From the NCBI GenBank assembly GCA_020152595.1, contig JAIGNY010004486.1:162001-226000 (forward strand): DNA of 64,000 nucleotides. The letters run 5' to 3'. This DNA is from Chiridota heheva (taxonomy: Eukaryota; Echinodermata; Holothuroidea; Apodida; Chiridotidae). Position 1 is the stretch's first letter. Each line of letters begins with the position of its first letter. Positions 36,134 through 50,589 of the stretch are shown here, in pieces. The notes beneath the pieces were generated by a model. The model was not told the origin of the DNA and ran no database searches. It worked only from the letters and a program-made list of their open reading frames with translations. Both the position numbers and the translations under genes were made by a program.

Positions 36134-36524
36134 AATGAAAAGAAATAGATTAGCTGCTTTAACAGCTGGTGGAAATAATATAAAAAATACTTTGATAAAT
36201 GTTATACCATTGGGGAGATGAAAAATTAAACGATGTAAACATATAATAAAGTTATACATAAAATATGAGCTAAATTAGGACAAGACATAACTAAATCTTT
36301 GGATTCGTGTGTATTTGCAATGTATACCAAACTTGTTGGATATGCTATGCAAGCAAATCCATTCGGATATGAGTGCGAAGTAGATAATGAAGAAAACTTA
36401 AACAAAGAATTAAATGAAGATCTTTTAATTTCAAATGCTCTTAGTTCTGTTTTATGTGAAACATTACAATTTTGGTGATTACTTGGCCCCTATTGCAATA
36501 GCACTTATAAGAACAAAACATTAA
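36134..36524 (+). pseudogene. Small Polinton-type helical protein
   Basis: Starts MKRNRLAALTAGGNN. In another frame it reads GQDITKSLDSCVFAMYTKLV, then an acidic stretch DNEENLNKELNEDLLISNAL and LAPIAIALI before the stop at 36,524. Frameshifted at least twice. I do not know the family; the hydrophobic end suggests membrane or capsid-core association. Confidence 0.4.
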
Positions 36525-36582
36525 TTTGAAGAAATGTTTTTTGTAATGATATATATGATGAGCCGAAGAGATGAATTATGAA

Positions 36583-36645
36583 TTCCTGCCGGACGGCCCA
36601 TCTAGCATTACATCAATTAGCTCTTGTCCTGTCAGAGGGCTCGTC
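36583..36645 (+). other. Paired module copies
   Basis: TTCCTGCCGGACGGCC (36,583) and GTCCTGTCAGAGGGCTCGTC (36,626) lie in the gap after the stop at 36,524, each followed by TCTAGCA. Confidence 0.65.
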
Positions 36646-36659
36646 TAGCAAGCCTGTAG

Positions 36660-37118
36660 CTCAAGAGTAACACAATTTTCAAGAACTTTAGAAAGTAACT
36701 AAACCAGCTAAAGGAAAGAATCCAAACAGAGTTGTCGCGGGTAAAAAAAAAAAACTAGCTGATTACAATAAAAAAACAACAAGAAACATTAAAGAAATAT
36801 GAAGAAGTAAGCAAATCAACTACTCCTTTCCCATCAAGTTCAAATTAACAAAGTTTGAATGAGCGCAGCTCTGATGAGCATAGAACATCTCTCTTAAGCT
36901 CAATTTGAGAGAATTCACAAGCTGTGCTTTTGGGTGTAATATGTGTAACAGTTGTAAGTGTTATTATCAATTAAAAATGTTTTCAAAAATCTATTCATTT
37001 GTCCACTCCAACATCATCCTGTATAAAAAGCAATCTTGAAGTAAATTCAAAGGAACATTTGAATTCGTCACATACTGATAATAAACAGCAAAACTCAAAT
37101 CCTTTTGATATGCTATAA
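36660..37118 (+). pseudogene. Small Polinton protein, basic N-terminus and one membrane segment
   Basis: Blocks in shifting frames: KGKNPNRVVAGKKKKLADYN (basic, resembling the 'NP.RV.AGK' N-termini I recall from Polinton small proteins), KYEEVSKSTTPFPSSSN, hydrophobic AVLLGVICVTVVSVIIN, and a polar tail ending NSNPFDML and a stop at 37,118. Likely a DNA-binding or virion-membrane protein; inferred. The true start was not found. Confidence 0.5.
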
Positions 37119-37173
37119 CTTATATTTTCATATTTAAAAAATATATATTTTTATTCATATATATATATATACC

Positions 37174-37392
37174 ATGAATAAAGATAATATTATAAATACA
37201 GCATATCATGGAGCTGTTCTTGGAGGAATTAGCTTGCTCTCAGAGAAAGTACTAAAAATTAAACCTCCAGATCTTGGAAAACTAGGTGTTGAAGATAGTG
37301 TTAAGCTGACAATTATAGCAACTTTAGCTTTAATGACAAAGTCGGTTAGTGCAAAAAGGGATTTTAAGATCAAACATTGTCAAATCACCTAG
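37174..37392 (+). CDS. Small Polinton protein, two hydrophobic segments
   Basis: An open frame of 72 codons starting [20 protein letters not shown]. It has a hydrophobic helix at residues 9-22, [20 protein letters not shown] in the middle and a second helix [12 protein letters not shown]. The '(V/L)LKI....KL.VED.(L/V)KLT' pattern matches, from memory, small membrane-type proteins of invertebrate Polintons. A short TA run precedes the ATG. It may be shortened at its C-terminus by a frameshift (the tail KHCQIT looks non-native). Confidence 0.55.
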   Translation: MNKDNIINTAYHGAVLGGISLLSEKVLKIKPPDLGKLGVEDSVKLTIIATLALMTKSVSAKRDFKIKHCQIT

Positions 37393-37426
37393 CACATAAA
37401 TCGAAAGAAATATTTTTATCAAATAA

Positions 37427-37946
<520 letters not shown>

Positions 37947-38103
37947 GATGGATTAAAGATGGCGGCTTAGTACGAATACGCTAAAACCTGGGCTCCGCAA
38001 CTTTTCGCTTTTTTTTTAGCATCTCGCCATCAGTTATTTGGAATTTATTTCGCTACGTCATTATATTGTCTTTTCAATATTGTTGGAAGTATTTTTTTGA
38101 AAA

Positions 38104-38892
38104 ATGGCAAACCCACAAGGCGCAAGACGTAGAAGACCTGTTGGTAGTTAAAATAAGAAACCTAATGAACACTCCCTATCTCAGCCTACACTCTTTACTT
38201 CACGTAGCACTAGTTACGTAACAGAGGATTCGGAGGATGACAGTGAAGCTCCAATTGAGCTAAAGGAATTCTGCGAAAATGCTATCGAAAAAGCCATATA
38301 TTCGATAACGAAGGAATGGAAAAACTTGGAAAAAAAGCTTCCAACATGCAATTGAGTTTGAATCTAAACTTGAAAGTGAGAACACTGTGCTGAAAGATAA
38401 ATGTGCGAGTCTTGAAAGAGGGGGTGAAGACACTTGAGGAGAAGGAAAAGACGCATTCTGCCACTGCCAATAAACAAGAGCGTCTGTCAAGGCGAAACAA
38501 TTTCAGAGGGCTTCAAGAAAAAAAAGGTGAGGATTTTTTGTCTCTGGCAAAGAAGGTTCTAGAAGAAGTTGGTCTCCCTCATGCTCGTATTGAACGGGCC
38601 CACCGTGACGGTCAAGTACGAGATGACAGACTCGCCACTTATTGATTAAATTGTCTTTTTTTTAAAGACAAAGTCACGGTGATGAAATACGCGCGACAGA
38701 TGTTGCGAGATGTCCCTCATTTTGCAGTGGATGATCTCACCCTCATTGACTTACGAGAAAAGAAGAAGTGGGGAAACCGTGTCTGACCTTTACTCTAGGG
38801 GAATCAAACTTCGTTTTAATCCAGGTAAATGGAGAGACGGATCAGGCTCGCCATACGACTTTGCTAACAATGACGCAGAACTTACGAGTTAA
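38104..38892 (+). pseudogene. LINE ORF1 (L1-type RNA-binding protein)
   Basis: Starts MANPQGARRRRPVG. An acidic stretch and a short coiled coil (KEGVKTLEEKEKTHSAT) lead to the RRM-like entry RLSRRNNFRGLQEK, the HARIERAHRDG signature typical of L1 ORF1 proteins, and the C-terminal KDKVTVMKYARQMLRDV and YSRGIKLRFNPGKWRDGSGS. Two frameshifts and an internal stop. The protein coats LINE RNA and chaperones reverse transcription. Confidence 0.82.
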
Positions 38893-38895
38893 ATC

Positions 38896-39243
38896 ATGAC
38901 GACGACGACGACGAGTGAACACACAATTACAATGACGGGGTCGTCGCCTTCGTATTCGGTTATGATAGTAATAATACTATCACGAATCGCTTAATACGAC
39001 CCGGACGAGAACACAGGTACGACGTACTATGGAGTTAAAAAAGAACTCCATGGATGTACGGACAGACATAACATCGACAACCAAGTCAATGTCCACGGCC
39101 TTTGATAACCAGTTGTGGTACACTGGCGTGTCTACCCAACCCAGGCTTAAAGTAGGTAGTTGCCATTTAAATGGCAACTCCCTGCTTGAACCCAGGACCT
39201 CGTGGTCTGTAGACAGGTAAGATAACCGCTACACCACAGTAGG
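38896..39243 (-). mobile_element. tRNA-derived SINE nested in the LINE
   Basis: On the minus strand: a tRNA-like head with an A-box-like TGGTGTAGCGGTTATC and B box GGGTTCAAGC, a body of about 250 bases with small hairpins (TTTAAATGGCAACT), and an ACG/CGT trinucleotide tail at 38,896-38,915. It lies exactly between LINE ORF1 and ORF2. No clear target duplication. Confidence 0.7.
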
Positions 39244-39558
39244 TAGATAGATGAATCAAGTTTGTTCACTACTTTTATATATTGTATATGCGGCAGCTAT
39301 AGCCCGGGTTGGCCCTGTCTTGGTTCAGTTTGAGGGTTTAGACCCCTTGCCATGGATTACTGTTTTAGCAATTCTGTGGTTTATACTTATTTTTAATTCT
39401 TTTTCCTTTTAATCTCCACTGATATGCGAATTCGTATTACGACAACCTCGGTTTTGTTTGATCAATCAACCCCCGCAAAGATTAAATGTAATACTGTTGA
39501 CATACCCAATTGTTTATCGTCTGTTGATAATTGTATTTATTGTTGTACTAAAATTCCA

Positions 39559-42500
39559 TGAGTAAAATTAAGATAGCTACTTTTAATACCCGAGGAATTT
39601 GGAAGCGTAAGAAAAAGAGGAAATATTTTACTTTTTTCTATCACCATTCTTTTGATATTATTTTCCTCCAGGAAACACATTCTTTAATAATTAATTAAAC
39701 TTGTTGGAGTAACGAATGGGGAGGGAAAATCATTCATGCTCACGGTGCAAACGATAGCAGGGGTGTTGCTATCCTCATTAAGCATTCAATCAATGTTAAT
39801 ATTATCAATACTTTTTTAAATGACAATGGCCGGTTTATTATTGTTAATTGTTATATTCATAATGGCCCCCATCTTTTAATTAACCTTTATGTACCAAACA
39901 TTGACAACCTCAATTTTTTCCATGAAATCGGTAACCTTATAAGCAACCAGGATGATATTAATATTACATGGGGTGGGGAATTTAACTTTGTTTTTGATAC
40001 CGAGCTTGATAAGAGAGAGGGCAATCGTGTAACTAACTTTCACGCTAGAGATTCCGTTCTTGACCTTATTTGTAAATTTGATCTGATTGATGTTTGGAGG
40101 GAAAGAAATCCAGACTCTAGTAATTACACGTGGCATTCCACTATCGATTCTACCATTCATTGCAGGCTTGACTGGTTTTTAATTTCGAAGCACTTGTTAA
40201 ACCTTGTAGATAATGTATTCACTCAATCTCTCTTTAGTTCTGATCATGACATTGTTGTCCTAGAATTACATCTAATGATCGTGGCCCAGGTTTATGGAAG
40301 TTTAACGCCTCTTTACTTAAAGATAATGTGTACGTAAACCGTATTAAAGAAACTATTTTCAACATTTTAACCTGTCATTCAGATTTGAACACATCTCTTT
40401 AGTGGGAATATATTAAAATGCAAATTCGTTCTGTTACTATTGTTTATTTTAAGCGTAAGGCACGTGAAAGATTGGTCTATGAACGTGACCTCATACGTCG
40501 TATCTCGTATCATGAACAACTCTGCTCCTTGCAGGCCACCTGTGCTAACTGTAACATTCTTAAGAATCTTAAGACTGAGCTAGATGTAATTTACGATTAC
40601 AAATTGCAAGGTATCTTTATTCGTTCTAGGGCAGGGTGGGTCGAGGCAGGAGAGAAGAACACTCGTTATTTCTTCAATCTTGAGAGTAGGAATAGGGCCA
40701 CTAATGCTCTTACTAAACTTATTGATAATAAAGGTGCTACCATTGTTGACAGACAAAATATTTTAAAGGAGGTGGAACATTTCTATCGTACCCTTTACTC
40801 TGATCATTCTATTGAGGACCCTTCTAATTTTTTCGCCCACTTACAAACTCATAAATGTATTTCATATAACGACGCCCTCACTCAGAAGGTTTATCAACCC
40901 TATCTGAGTGTGGTGATGCACTTTTCTCTATGGCTTCAAATAAATCTCCCGGAACTGACGGCCTTTCATCAGACTTCCACAAATTTTTCTGGGAAAACGT
41001 GGGTCCTTTAGTTGTGAACTCCCTCAATTTGCCTATAACAAAGGTCAATTGTCCCCCCTACAAAGTCTGGCTGTTATTTTGTTAATCCCTAAGCCCGGCA
41101 AAGACTCTTGCATATTGAAAAATTGAAGACCCATTGCTCTTTTAAATATTGATTATAAAATTGCAGCTAAATGTTTATCTAGTCGTTTACAGAATATTTT
41201 ACAAAATTTTATGAGCCCGGAACAAACAGGATTTTTAAAAGGCAGGTACATTGGAGAAAATGTACGCTTAGTATTAGATATGATTGATCATTGTATGAAT
41301 AATTCAGTACCTGGTTCTTTTATTTTCCTAGATTTTGAAAAAAGCCATTGATTCGTTAAGTCATTTCTTTATAGATACGGATCTTTCCTACTTTTACTTT
41401 TGGTCAAAGTTTCAGACATTGGGTTAGTACACTTTATTATATTGCTAGTTCATGTGTTATTAACAATGGGTATTGTACACATTATTTCTCTATTTTGCGT
41501 GGAGTGCGACAAGGTTTTCCCTTAGTCCTTACTTATATATCATGTGTTCAGAAATCTTATGTCTTTGTATAATATGTAATCATAATATTGAAGGTATTGT
41601 TATAGGGGATACTGAAGTTAAAATCACACAATACGCTGATGATACGGTTTTATTTACAGATGGCTCTAGCTCATCAGTTGACAATGTAATTTATGTTCTA
41701 AATGATTATCAACAAATTTCTGGTCTCGTTATTCATTTTGAAAAGTCTCTTCTTTTCCCTGTTGGTCATTATATTGATTCGCCCCCCAATTTCTTTCAAG
41801 ACTGTATATTCAATATCTCACAAGGTCCCATTCAGTACCTCGGTATTTCTTTCACACACCATAAAGACGACTTTTTTTTTCTTCATTCAAATTATCTCCC
41901 CAAATTGTCTCGACTCAAGAATGCACTAAATCTATGGTCTATGCGTGATCTCACGCCGATAGGTAAAATCACCATTATAGAAATATTTGCTTTGTCCAAA
42001 CTTATTTATCTCTTCACGGTTTTACCCACTCCTCCCCAAGACTTTCTTAATGATTAAGATTTTTTTATATTAATTTTATTTGGAGTAACAAAAGACATGA
42101 AATAAAACGCTCTGCCCTTATTAATAATTTAAATGGTGGTGGATTGAGAACGTTTCATATAGTGTCTTTTATCAAAAGTCTTAAGTGCTCTTGGCTTCGC
42201 CGTTTTTGTTCCCCGTGTAGTCATAATGGGAAATTGTTTTTTGATATTGCTTTAAAGGTGGTTCTTTTACTTTCAAATGCAATATGCAGCATGGTGATCT
42301 TTTTGACATTTGCAATGTTTTTGTAAAACAAGTTTGGGAGGCTTGGTTTATCTATAATTTCAATGCACCTAATATGGATTTTCATAATCAGATTGTTTTA
42401 AATAATTCATTAGTGAAAATTGAACATAAGACTTTTTTCAATCGTTATCTTTTTAGTGCTGGTGCATATAGAGTTCATAATTTCTTTGACCATGATGGTT

Positions 42501-43251
42501 CTACCAAAGATTATCATACCTTCGTGAGCGATTTAATTTAACTGCTTTCCCATTCACAACATATTTTGGTATTTTATCCTCCATGCCCTCAACTTGGAAG
42601 GCTTATTTACATACCAATGGCACCACTTCTGTAACTTTAAATCGTAATGAGTCACGGTTGTTGTTATTTAATTCAAAACCTGCCGCGAAAAGAAGCATCT
42701 ATTCTTCTTTACTTCAGAATCATGTATGCATACCTACTTGTGTTAGGAAATGGGAGGGCGAATTCTCTTGCGAACTCAATTGGAAGAAAATTTTCTTGCT
42801 TCCTTTTACAGTTTCAAGTCAGTTAAACATTCCTAACTTCAATATTGTCAGTCCCGCTTCGTTCATCGCATTCTAGCTGTAAATAACTTTTTGTTTAGAA
42901 TGGGCCTTGTGGATTCTCCTTTATGTACGTTTTGTGGTATGTGTAAAGAGACGTTATCGCATCTCTTCTGGGATTGCCCTATTTCTAATAGTGAGGCGGT
43001 AATCTATACAATTAATAGCGATGCAGCTTTAACTGTTTAACAAAAGAGACCTAAGAACTATTAGTTCACCATTCAATGTTTTCATTATTCATGCGAAAAA
43101 CTACTTTTATGCTTGTAGGGTAAAGAAGTCTCTACCACAATTGAATCATTTTCAACGTGTTCTTTCTTTCAATCTTAAGGTTGAAAAATATATGGATGAT
43201 AACAATAATAGTTCTAGTAATAGAGCTGCTTTTTTCGAATATTTTAAGTAG
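39559..43251 (+). pseudogene. LINE ORF2: AP endonuclease plus reverse transcriptase
   Basis: APE-type endonuclease blocks: KIATFNTRGIW, DIIFLQETHS, NLYVPN, TWGGEFNFVF (the conserved GGDFN has E for D), RLDWFLIS and SDHDIV. The reverse transcriptase follows with NKSPGTDGLSSDF, LLIPKPGKDS, RPIALLNIDYKIAAK, EQTGFLKGRYI, IFLDFEKAID-like text and the catalytic TQYADDTVLF (~41.64 kb). Near the end a Cys/His cluster CTFCGMCKETLSHLFWDC (~42.93 kb) is a typical zf-RVT tail. At least six frameshifts or stops. The order and motifs place it in the L1/Tx1 group. The endonuclease would nick the target and the RT would prime on the nick. Confidence 0.9.
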
Positions 43252-43405
43252 AGACCTTATTGATTCCTAAATTTCGACAGCAATTGCTGAATGCAGTTTT
43301 TGTAACATTGTAATTTGAAATCATTATATGCTTATATATACGATATGTTGTTAAGATATGCAGATCTTACAGCTCATGTTATTACGCTAATGTATTAGAA
43401 AATCA

Positions 43406-43474
<69 letters not shown>

Positions 43475-43673
43475 AAATTATATGTATAACAATCTGACAA
43501 TGTTACTGTATGAATCTCTTGAAGAGTCAATTCTATGTTAAAAAGTCATCTAATATTTGTTATTATTCGTTATGTGCGGTTTCTTTTACAAATGTAGGAA
43601 ATGTTATTGGTGTTGTTGAAGATGTAAATAAACGGAGTAAAATAAATATATATATAAATATAAAAAATATAAT

Positions 43674-44240
<567 letters not shown>

Positions 44241-44539
44241 GAAGAAAAAAAGATTGACGTTTTTGATAATATTTTTTGTTAATGTTGTTATTTGTCTATG
44301 GATAATAGAAAAACATCAAAGCTGCAGAATATATGTCATAGCCCACGAGGATATTAGAAAGGTGAAAGCGCAGAGAAAAAGTTGGCAAAAGAGGCCAGAG
44401 TATAAGAAAAGATAGCAAAAAAATGGTCATCCAAACAAGCATTGTGGCATATTAACCGAGCTGCTCCAAAATATATACCAAAGACCAATAAGCACATTTA
44501 GTACAAGTGCGACACCAAATGAAAGCTGATTTTTTTTAC

Positions 44540-47500
44540 CTCATGATAAAGTTGGTAGTAAGATATACAAATATGCTCGTACAGTGGCTGATGCGGCAAG
44601 CAGATATAAAGAAGTTGAGCCCTTAACAGATAAACAGCAATTCAAGTTGTAGATGAAGTTGGTAGTAAGATATACAAATATGCTCTTACAGTGGTTGATG
44701 TGCCAAGCAGATATAAAGAAGTTGAGCCCTTAAGAGATAAAACAGCAATTCAAGTTGTAGATGAAGTTGGTAGTAAGATATACAAATATGCTCTTACAGT
44801 GGCTGATGTGGCAAGCAGATATAAAGACGCTGAGCCATTAACAGATCAAACAGCAATTCAAGTTGTAAATGAAGTTGGTAGTAAGATATACAAATATGCT
44901 CTTACAGTGGTTGATGTGGCAAGCAGATATAAAGACGCTGAGCCATTAACAGATAAACAGCAATTCAAGTTGTAGATGAAGTTGGTAGTAAGATATACAA
45001 ATTCGCTCTTACAGTGCTTGATGTGGCAAGCAGATATAAAGAAGCTGAGCCCTTAACAGATAAACAGCAAATCAAGTTGTAGATGAAGTTGGTAGTAAGA
45101 TATACAAATATGCTCTTACAGTGGCTGATGTGGCAAGCAGATATAAAGAAGCTGAGCCCTTAACAGATAAACAGCAAATCAAGTTGTAAATGAAGTTGGT
45201 AGTAAGATATACAAATATGCTCTTACAGTGGTTGATGTGGCAAGCAGATATAAAGAAGCTGAGCCCTTAACAGATAAAACAGCAATTCAAGTTGTAGATG
45301 AAGTTGGTAGTAAGATATACAAATATGCTCTTACAGTGGTTGATGCGGCAAGCAGATATAAAGAAGTTGAGCCCTTAACAGATAAAACAGCAATTCAAGT
45401 TGTAGATAAAGTTGGTAGTAAGATATACAAATATGCTCTTACAGTGGTTGATGCGGCAAGCAGATATAAAGAAGTTGAGCCATTAACAGATAAACAGCAA
45501 TTCAAGTTGTAAATGAAGTTGGTAGTAAGATATACAAATATGCTCTTACAGTGGTTGATGTGGCAAGCAGATATAAAGACGCTGAGCCCTTAACAGATAA
45601 ACAGCAATTCAAGTTGTAGATGAAGTTGGTAGTAAGATATACAAATATGCTCTTACAGTGGCTGATGTGGCAAGCAGATATAAAGAAGCTGAGCCCTTAA
45701 CAGATAAACAGCAATTTAAGTTGTAGATGAAGTTGGTAGTAAGATATACAAATATGCTCTTACAGTGGCTGATGCGGCAAGCAGATATAAAGAAGCTGAG
45801 CCCTTAACAGATAAAACAGCAATTCAAGTTGTAGATGAAGTTGGTAGTAAGATATACAAATATGCTCTTACAGTGGTTGATGCGGCATGCAGATATAAAG
45901 AAGTTGAGCCCTGAACAGATAAAACAGCAATTCAAGTTGTAGATAAAGTTGGTAGTAAGATATACAAATATGCTCTTACAGTGGTTGATGCGGCAAGCAG
46001 ATATAAAGAAGTTGAGCCATTAACAGATAAACAGCAATTCAAGTACTAGATGAAGTTGGTAGTAAGATATACAAATTTGCTCTTACAGTGGTTGATGCGG
46101 CAAGCAGATATAAAGAAGTTGAGCCCTTAACAGATAAAACAGCAATTCAAGTTGTAGATGAAGTTGGTAGTAAGATATACAAATATGCTCTTACAGTGGT
46201 CGATGCGGCAAGCAGATATAAAGAAGTTGAGCCATTAACAGATAAACAGCAATTCAAGTTGTCAATGAAGTTGGTAGTTAGATATACAAATATGCTCTTA
46301 CAGTGGCTGATGCGGCAAGCAGATATAAAGAAGCTGAGCCCTTAACAGATAAACAGCAATTCAAGTTGTAGATGAAGTTGGTAGTAAGATATACAAATAT
46401 GCTCTTACAGCTGTACAGTGGCTGATGCGGCAAGCAGATATAAAGAAGCTGAGCCCTTAACAGATAAACAGCGATTCAAGTTGTAGATGAAGTTGGTAGT
46501 AAGATATACAAATATGCTCTTACAGTGGTTGATGCGGCAAGCAGATATAAAGAAGTTGAGCCCTTAACAGATAAAGCAGCCATTCAAGTTGTAGATGAAG
46601 TTGGTAGTAAGATATACAAATATGCTCTTACAGTGGTTGATGCGGCAAGCAGATATAAAGAGGTTGAGCCATTAACAGATAAAACAGCAATTCAAGTTGT
46701 AGATGAAGTTGGTAGTAAGATATACAAATTCGCTCTTACAGTGCTTGATGTGGCAAGCAGATATAAAGAAGCTGAGCCATTAACAGATAAACAGCAATTC
46801 AAGTTGTAGATGAAGTTGGTAGTAAGATATACAAATTCGCTCTTACAGTGCTCGATGCGGCAAGCAGATATAAAGAAGCTGAGCCCTTAACAGATAAACA
46901 GCAATTCAAGTTGTAGATGAAGTTGGTAGTAAGATATACAAATATGCTCTTACAGTGGTTGATGCGGCAAGCAGATATAAAGAAGCTGAGCCCTTAACAG
47001 ATAAAACAGCAATTCAAGTTGTAGATGAAGTTGGTAGTAAGATATACAAATATGCTCTTACAGTGGCTGATGCGGCAAGCAGATATAAAGAAGCTGAGCC
47101 CTTAACAGATAAAACAGCAATTCAAGTTGTAGATGAAGTTGGTAGTAAGATATACAAATATGCTCTTACAGTGGCTGATGCGGCAAGCAGATATAAAGAA
47201 GCTGAGCCATTAACAGATAAAACAGCAATTCAAGTTGTAGATGAAGTTGGTAGTAAGATATACAAATATGCTCTTACAGTGGTTGATGTGGCAAGCAGAT
47301 ATAAAGAAGCTGAGCCATTAACAGATAAAACAGCAATTCAAGTTGTAGCTAAAGTTGATAGTAAGATATACAAATATGCTCTTACAGTGGTTGATGTGGC
47401 AAGCAGATATAAAGACGCTGAGCCTTTAACAGATAAAACAGCAATTCAAGTTGTAAATGAAGTTGGTAGTAAGATATACAAATATGCTCTTACAGTGGTT

Positions 47501-50135
47501 GATGTGGCAAGCAGATATAAAGAAGCTGAGCCCTTAACAGATAAAACAGCAATTCAAGTTGTAGATGAAGTTGGTAGTAAGATATGCAAATATGCTTTTA
47601 CAGTGGCTGATGTGGCAAGCAGATATAAAGAAGCTGAGCCCTTAACAGATAAACAGCAATTCAAGTTGTAGATGAAGTTGGTAGTAAGATATACAAATAT
47701 GCTCTTACAGTGGTTGATGCGGCAAGCAGATATAAAGACGCTGAGCCCTTAACAGATAAAACAGCAATTCAAGTTGTAGATGAAGTTGGTAGTAAGATAT
47801 ACAAATATGCTCTTACAGTGGTTGATGTGGCAAGCAGATATAAAGACGCTGAGCCCTTAAGAGATAAAACAGCAAATCAAGTTGTAGATGAAGTTGGTAG
47901 TAAGATATACAAATATGCTCTTACAGTGGCTGATGCGGCAAGCAGATATAAAGACGCTGAGCCCTTAACAGATAAAGCAGCCATTCAAGTTGTAGATGAA
48001 GTTGGTAGTAAGATATACAAATATGCTCTTACAGTGGTTGATGGCAAGCAGATATAAAGACGCTGAGCCCTTAACAGATAAAACAGCAATTCAAGTTGTA
48101 GATGAAGTTGGTAGTAAGATATACAAATATGCTCTTACAGTGGCTGATGTGGCAAGCAGATATAAAGAAGCTGAGCCATTAACAGATAAAGCAGCCATTC
48201 AAGTTGTAGATGAAGTTGGTAGTAAGATATACAAATATGCTCTTACAGTGGTTGATGTGGCAAGCAGATATAAAGAAGCTGAGCCCTTAACAGATAAAAC
48301 AGCAATTCAAGTTGTAGATGAAGTTGATAGTAAGATATACAAATATGCTCTTACAGTGGTTGATGTGGCAAGCAGATATAAAGACGCTGAGCCCTTAAGA
48401 GATAAAACAGCAAATCAAGTTGTAGATGAAGTTGGTAGTAAGATATACAAATATGCTCTTACAGTGGCTGATGCGGCAAGCAGATATAAAGACGCTGAGC
48501 CCTTAACAGATAAAGCAGCCATTCAAGTTGTAGATGAAGTTGGTAGTAAGATATACAAATATGCTCTTACAGTGGTTGATGTGGCAAGCAGATATAAAGA
48601 CGCTGAGCCCTTAACAGATAAAACAGCAATTCAAGTTGTAGATGAAGTTGGTAGTAAGATATACAAATATGCTCTTACAGTGGCTGATGTGGCAAGCAGA
48701 TATAAAGAAGCTGAGCCATTAACAGATAAAGCAGCCATTCAAGTTGTAGATGAAGTTGGTAGTAAGATATACAAATATGCTCTTACAGTGGTTGATGTGG
48801 CAAGCAGATATAAAGAAGCTGAGCCCTTAACAGATAAAACAGCAATTCAAGTTGTAGATGAAGTTGGTAGTAAGATATACAAATATGCTCTTACAGTGGT
48901 TGATGTGGCAAGCAGATATAAAGACGCTGAGCCCTTATGAGATAAAACAGCAAATCAAGTTGTAGATGAAGTTGGTAGTAAGATATACAAATATGCTCTT
49001 ACAGTGGCTGATGCGGCAAGCAGATATAAAGACGCTGAGCCCTTAACAGATAAAGCAGCCATTCAAGTTGTAGATGAAGTTGGTAGTAAGATATACAAAT
49101 ATGCTCTTACAGTGGTTGATGTGGCAAGCAGATATAAAGACGCTGAGCCCTTAAGAGATACAACAGCAAATCAAGTTGTAGATGAAGTTGGTAGTAAGAT
49201 ATACAAATATGTTCTTACAGTGGCTGATGCGGCAAGCAGATATAAAGACGCTGAGCCATTAACAGATAAAGCAGCCATTCAAGTTGTAGATGAAGTTGGT
49301 AGTAAGATATACAAATATGCTCTTACAGTGGTTGATGTGGCAAGCAGATATAAAGACGCTGAGCCCTTAACAGATAAAGCAGCCATTCAAGTTGTAGATG
49401 AAGTTGGTAGTAAGATATACAAATATGCTCTTACAGTGGTTGATGTGGCAAGCAGATATAAAGAAGCTGAGCCATTAACAGATAAAGCAGCCATTCAAGT
49501 TGTAGATGAAGTTGGTAGTAAGATATACAAATATGCTCTTACAGTGGTTGATGTGGCAAGCAGATATAAAGACGCTGAGCCTTTAACAGATAAAACAGCA
49601 ATTCAAGTTGTAAATGAAGTTGGTAGTAAGATATACAAATATGCTCTTACAGTGGCTGATGCGGCAAGCAGATATAAAGACGCTGAGCCCTTAACAGAAT
49701 AAAGCAGCCATTCAAGTTGTAGATAAAGTTGGTAGTAAGATATACAAATATGCTCTTACAGTGGCTGATGCGGCAAGCAGATATAAAGACGCTGAGCCCT
49801 TAACAGATAAAACAGCAAATCAAGTTGTAGATGAAGTTGGTAGTAAGATATACAAATATGCTCTTACAGTGGTTGTTGTGGCAAGCAGATATAAAGACGC
49901 TGAGCCCTTAACAGATAAAACAGCAAATCAAGTTGTAGATGAAGTTGGTAGTAAGATATACAAATATGCTCTTACAGTGGCTGATGCGGCAAGCAGATAT
50001 AAAGACGCTGAGCCATTAACAGATAAAGCAGCCATTCAAGTTGTAGATGAAGTTGGTAGTAAGATATACAAATATGCTCTTACAGTGGCTGATGCGGAAA
50101 GCAGATATAAGAGAAGCTGAGCCATTAACAGATAA
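44540..50135. repeat. 107/108-bp minisatellite made of an integrase core segment
   Basis: About 52 copies of a 36-codon unit reading VGSKIYKYALTVVDVASRYK then (D/E)AEPLTDKTAIQVVDE. The unit comes from integrase sequence just before the VDPG Asp. Two main subtypes differ by one A (GATAAAACAGC keeps the frame, GATAAACAGC shifts it to a stop). Full-length 108-base units dominate from about 46.95 kb rightward, giving open stretches up to 314 codons. A five-unit (540-base) higher-order repeat is visible: the TTAAGAGATAAAACAGC variant at about 47,850 and 48,390, with related variants at about 48,930. Confidence 0.97.
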
Positions 50136-50589
50136 AACAGCATTTCAAGTTGTAAATGCATTCGGAAAAATCTATAGAAGAAGTCCTCTGAAATCTCCTA
50201 AAACTATCAAAGTAGATCCTGGAAAAGATTTGATGGCTAGTGTTACTACTTTAATGAACAAACACAATGTTAGTATTCAAAGAGGAGAAGTAGGAAATCT
50301 CAGAGCACACGGTATTGTAGAGAGATTTAATAGAACATTGGCAGAGAGATTGTTTTCACATCAATATGCCAAAGAGATGGCTTTAGGTAGTTCTGAACGT
50401 TGAAAATAGTGGGTTAAAAAGCTGCCCAACTGCCCAATGTCATTAAAGCGCTGAGTAATAAAGAAACAAGATTGATTAAGATGAAACCTAAAGAAGCTAT
50501 CAAAATGAAATCAGTTTAGCAGACTCCATCATTATCCCCACAAACAACGCGAAGTTGGTGATAAGGAAACATTGTTTGGAAGTGGTGCT

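Noticed and set aside
44540-50135. Functional repeat protein encoded by the integrase array
   Set aside because: Open runs are broken by one-base-short units and lack a shared start; the unit is a fragment of an integrase fold that would not fold alone. Kept only as a question about recent amplification.
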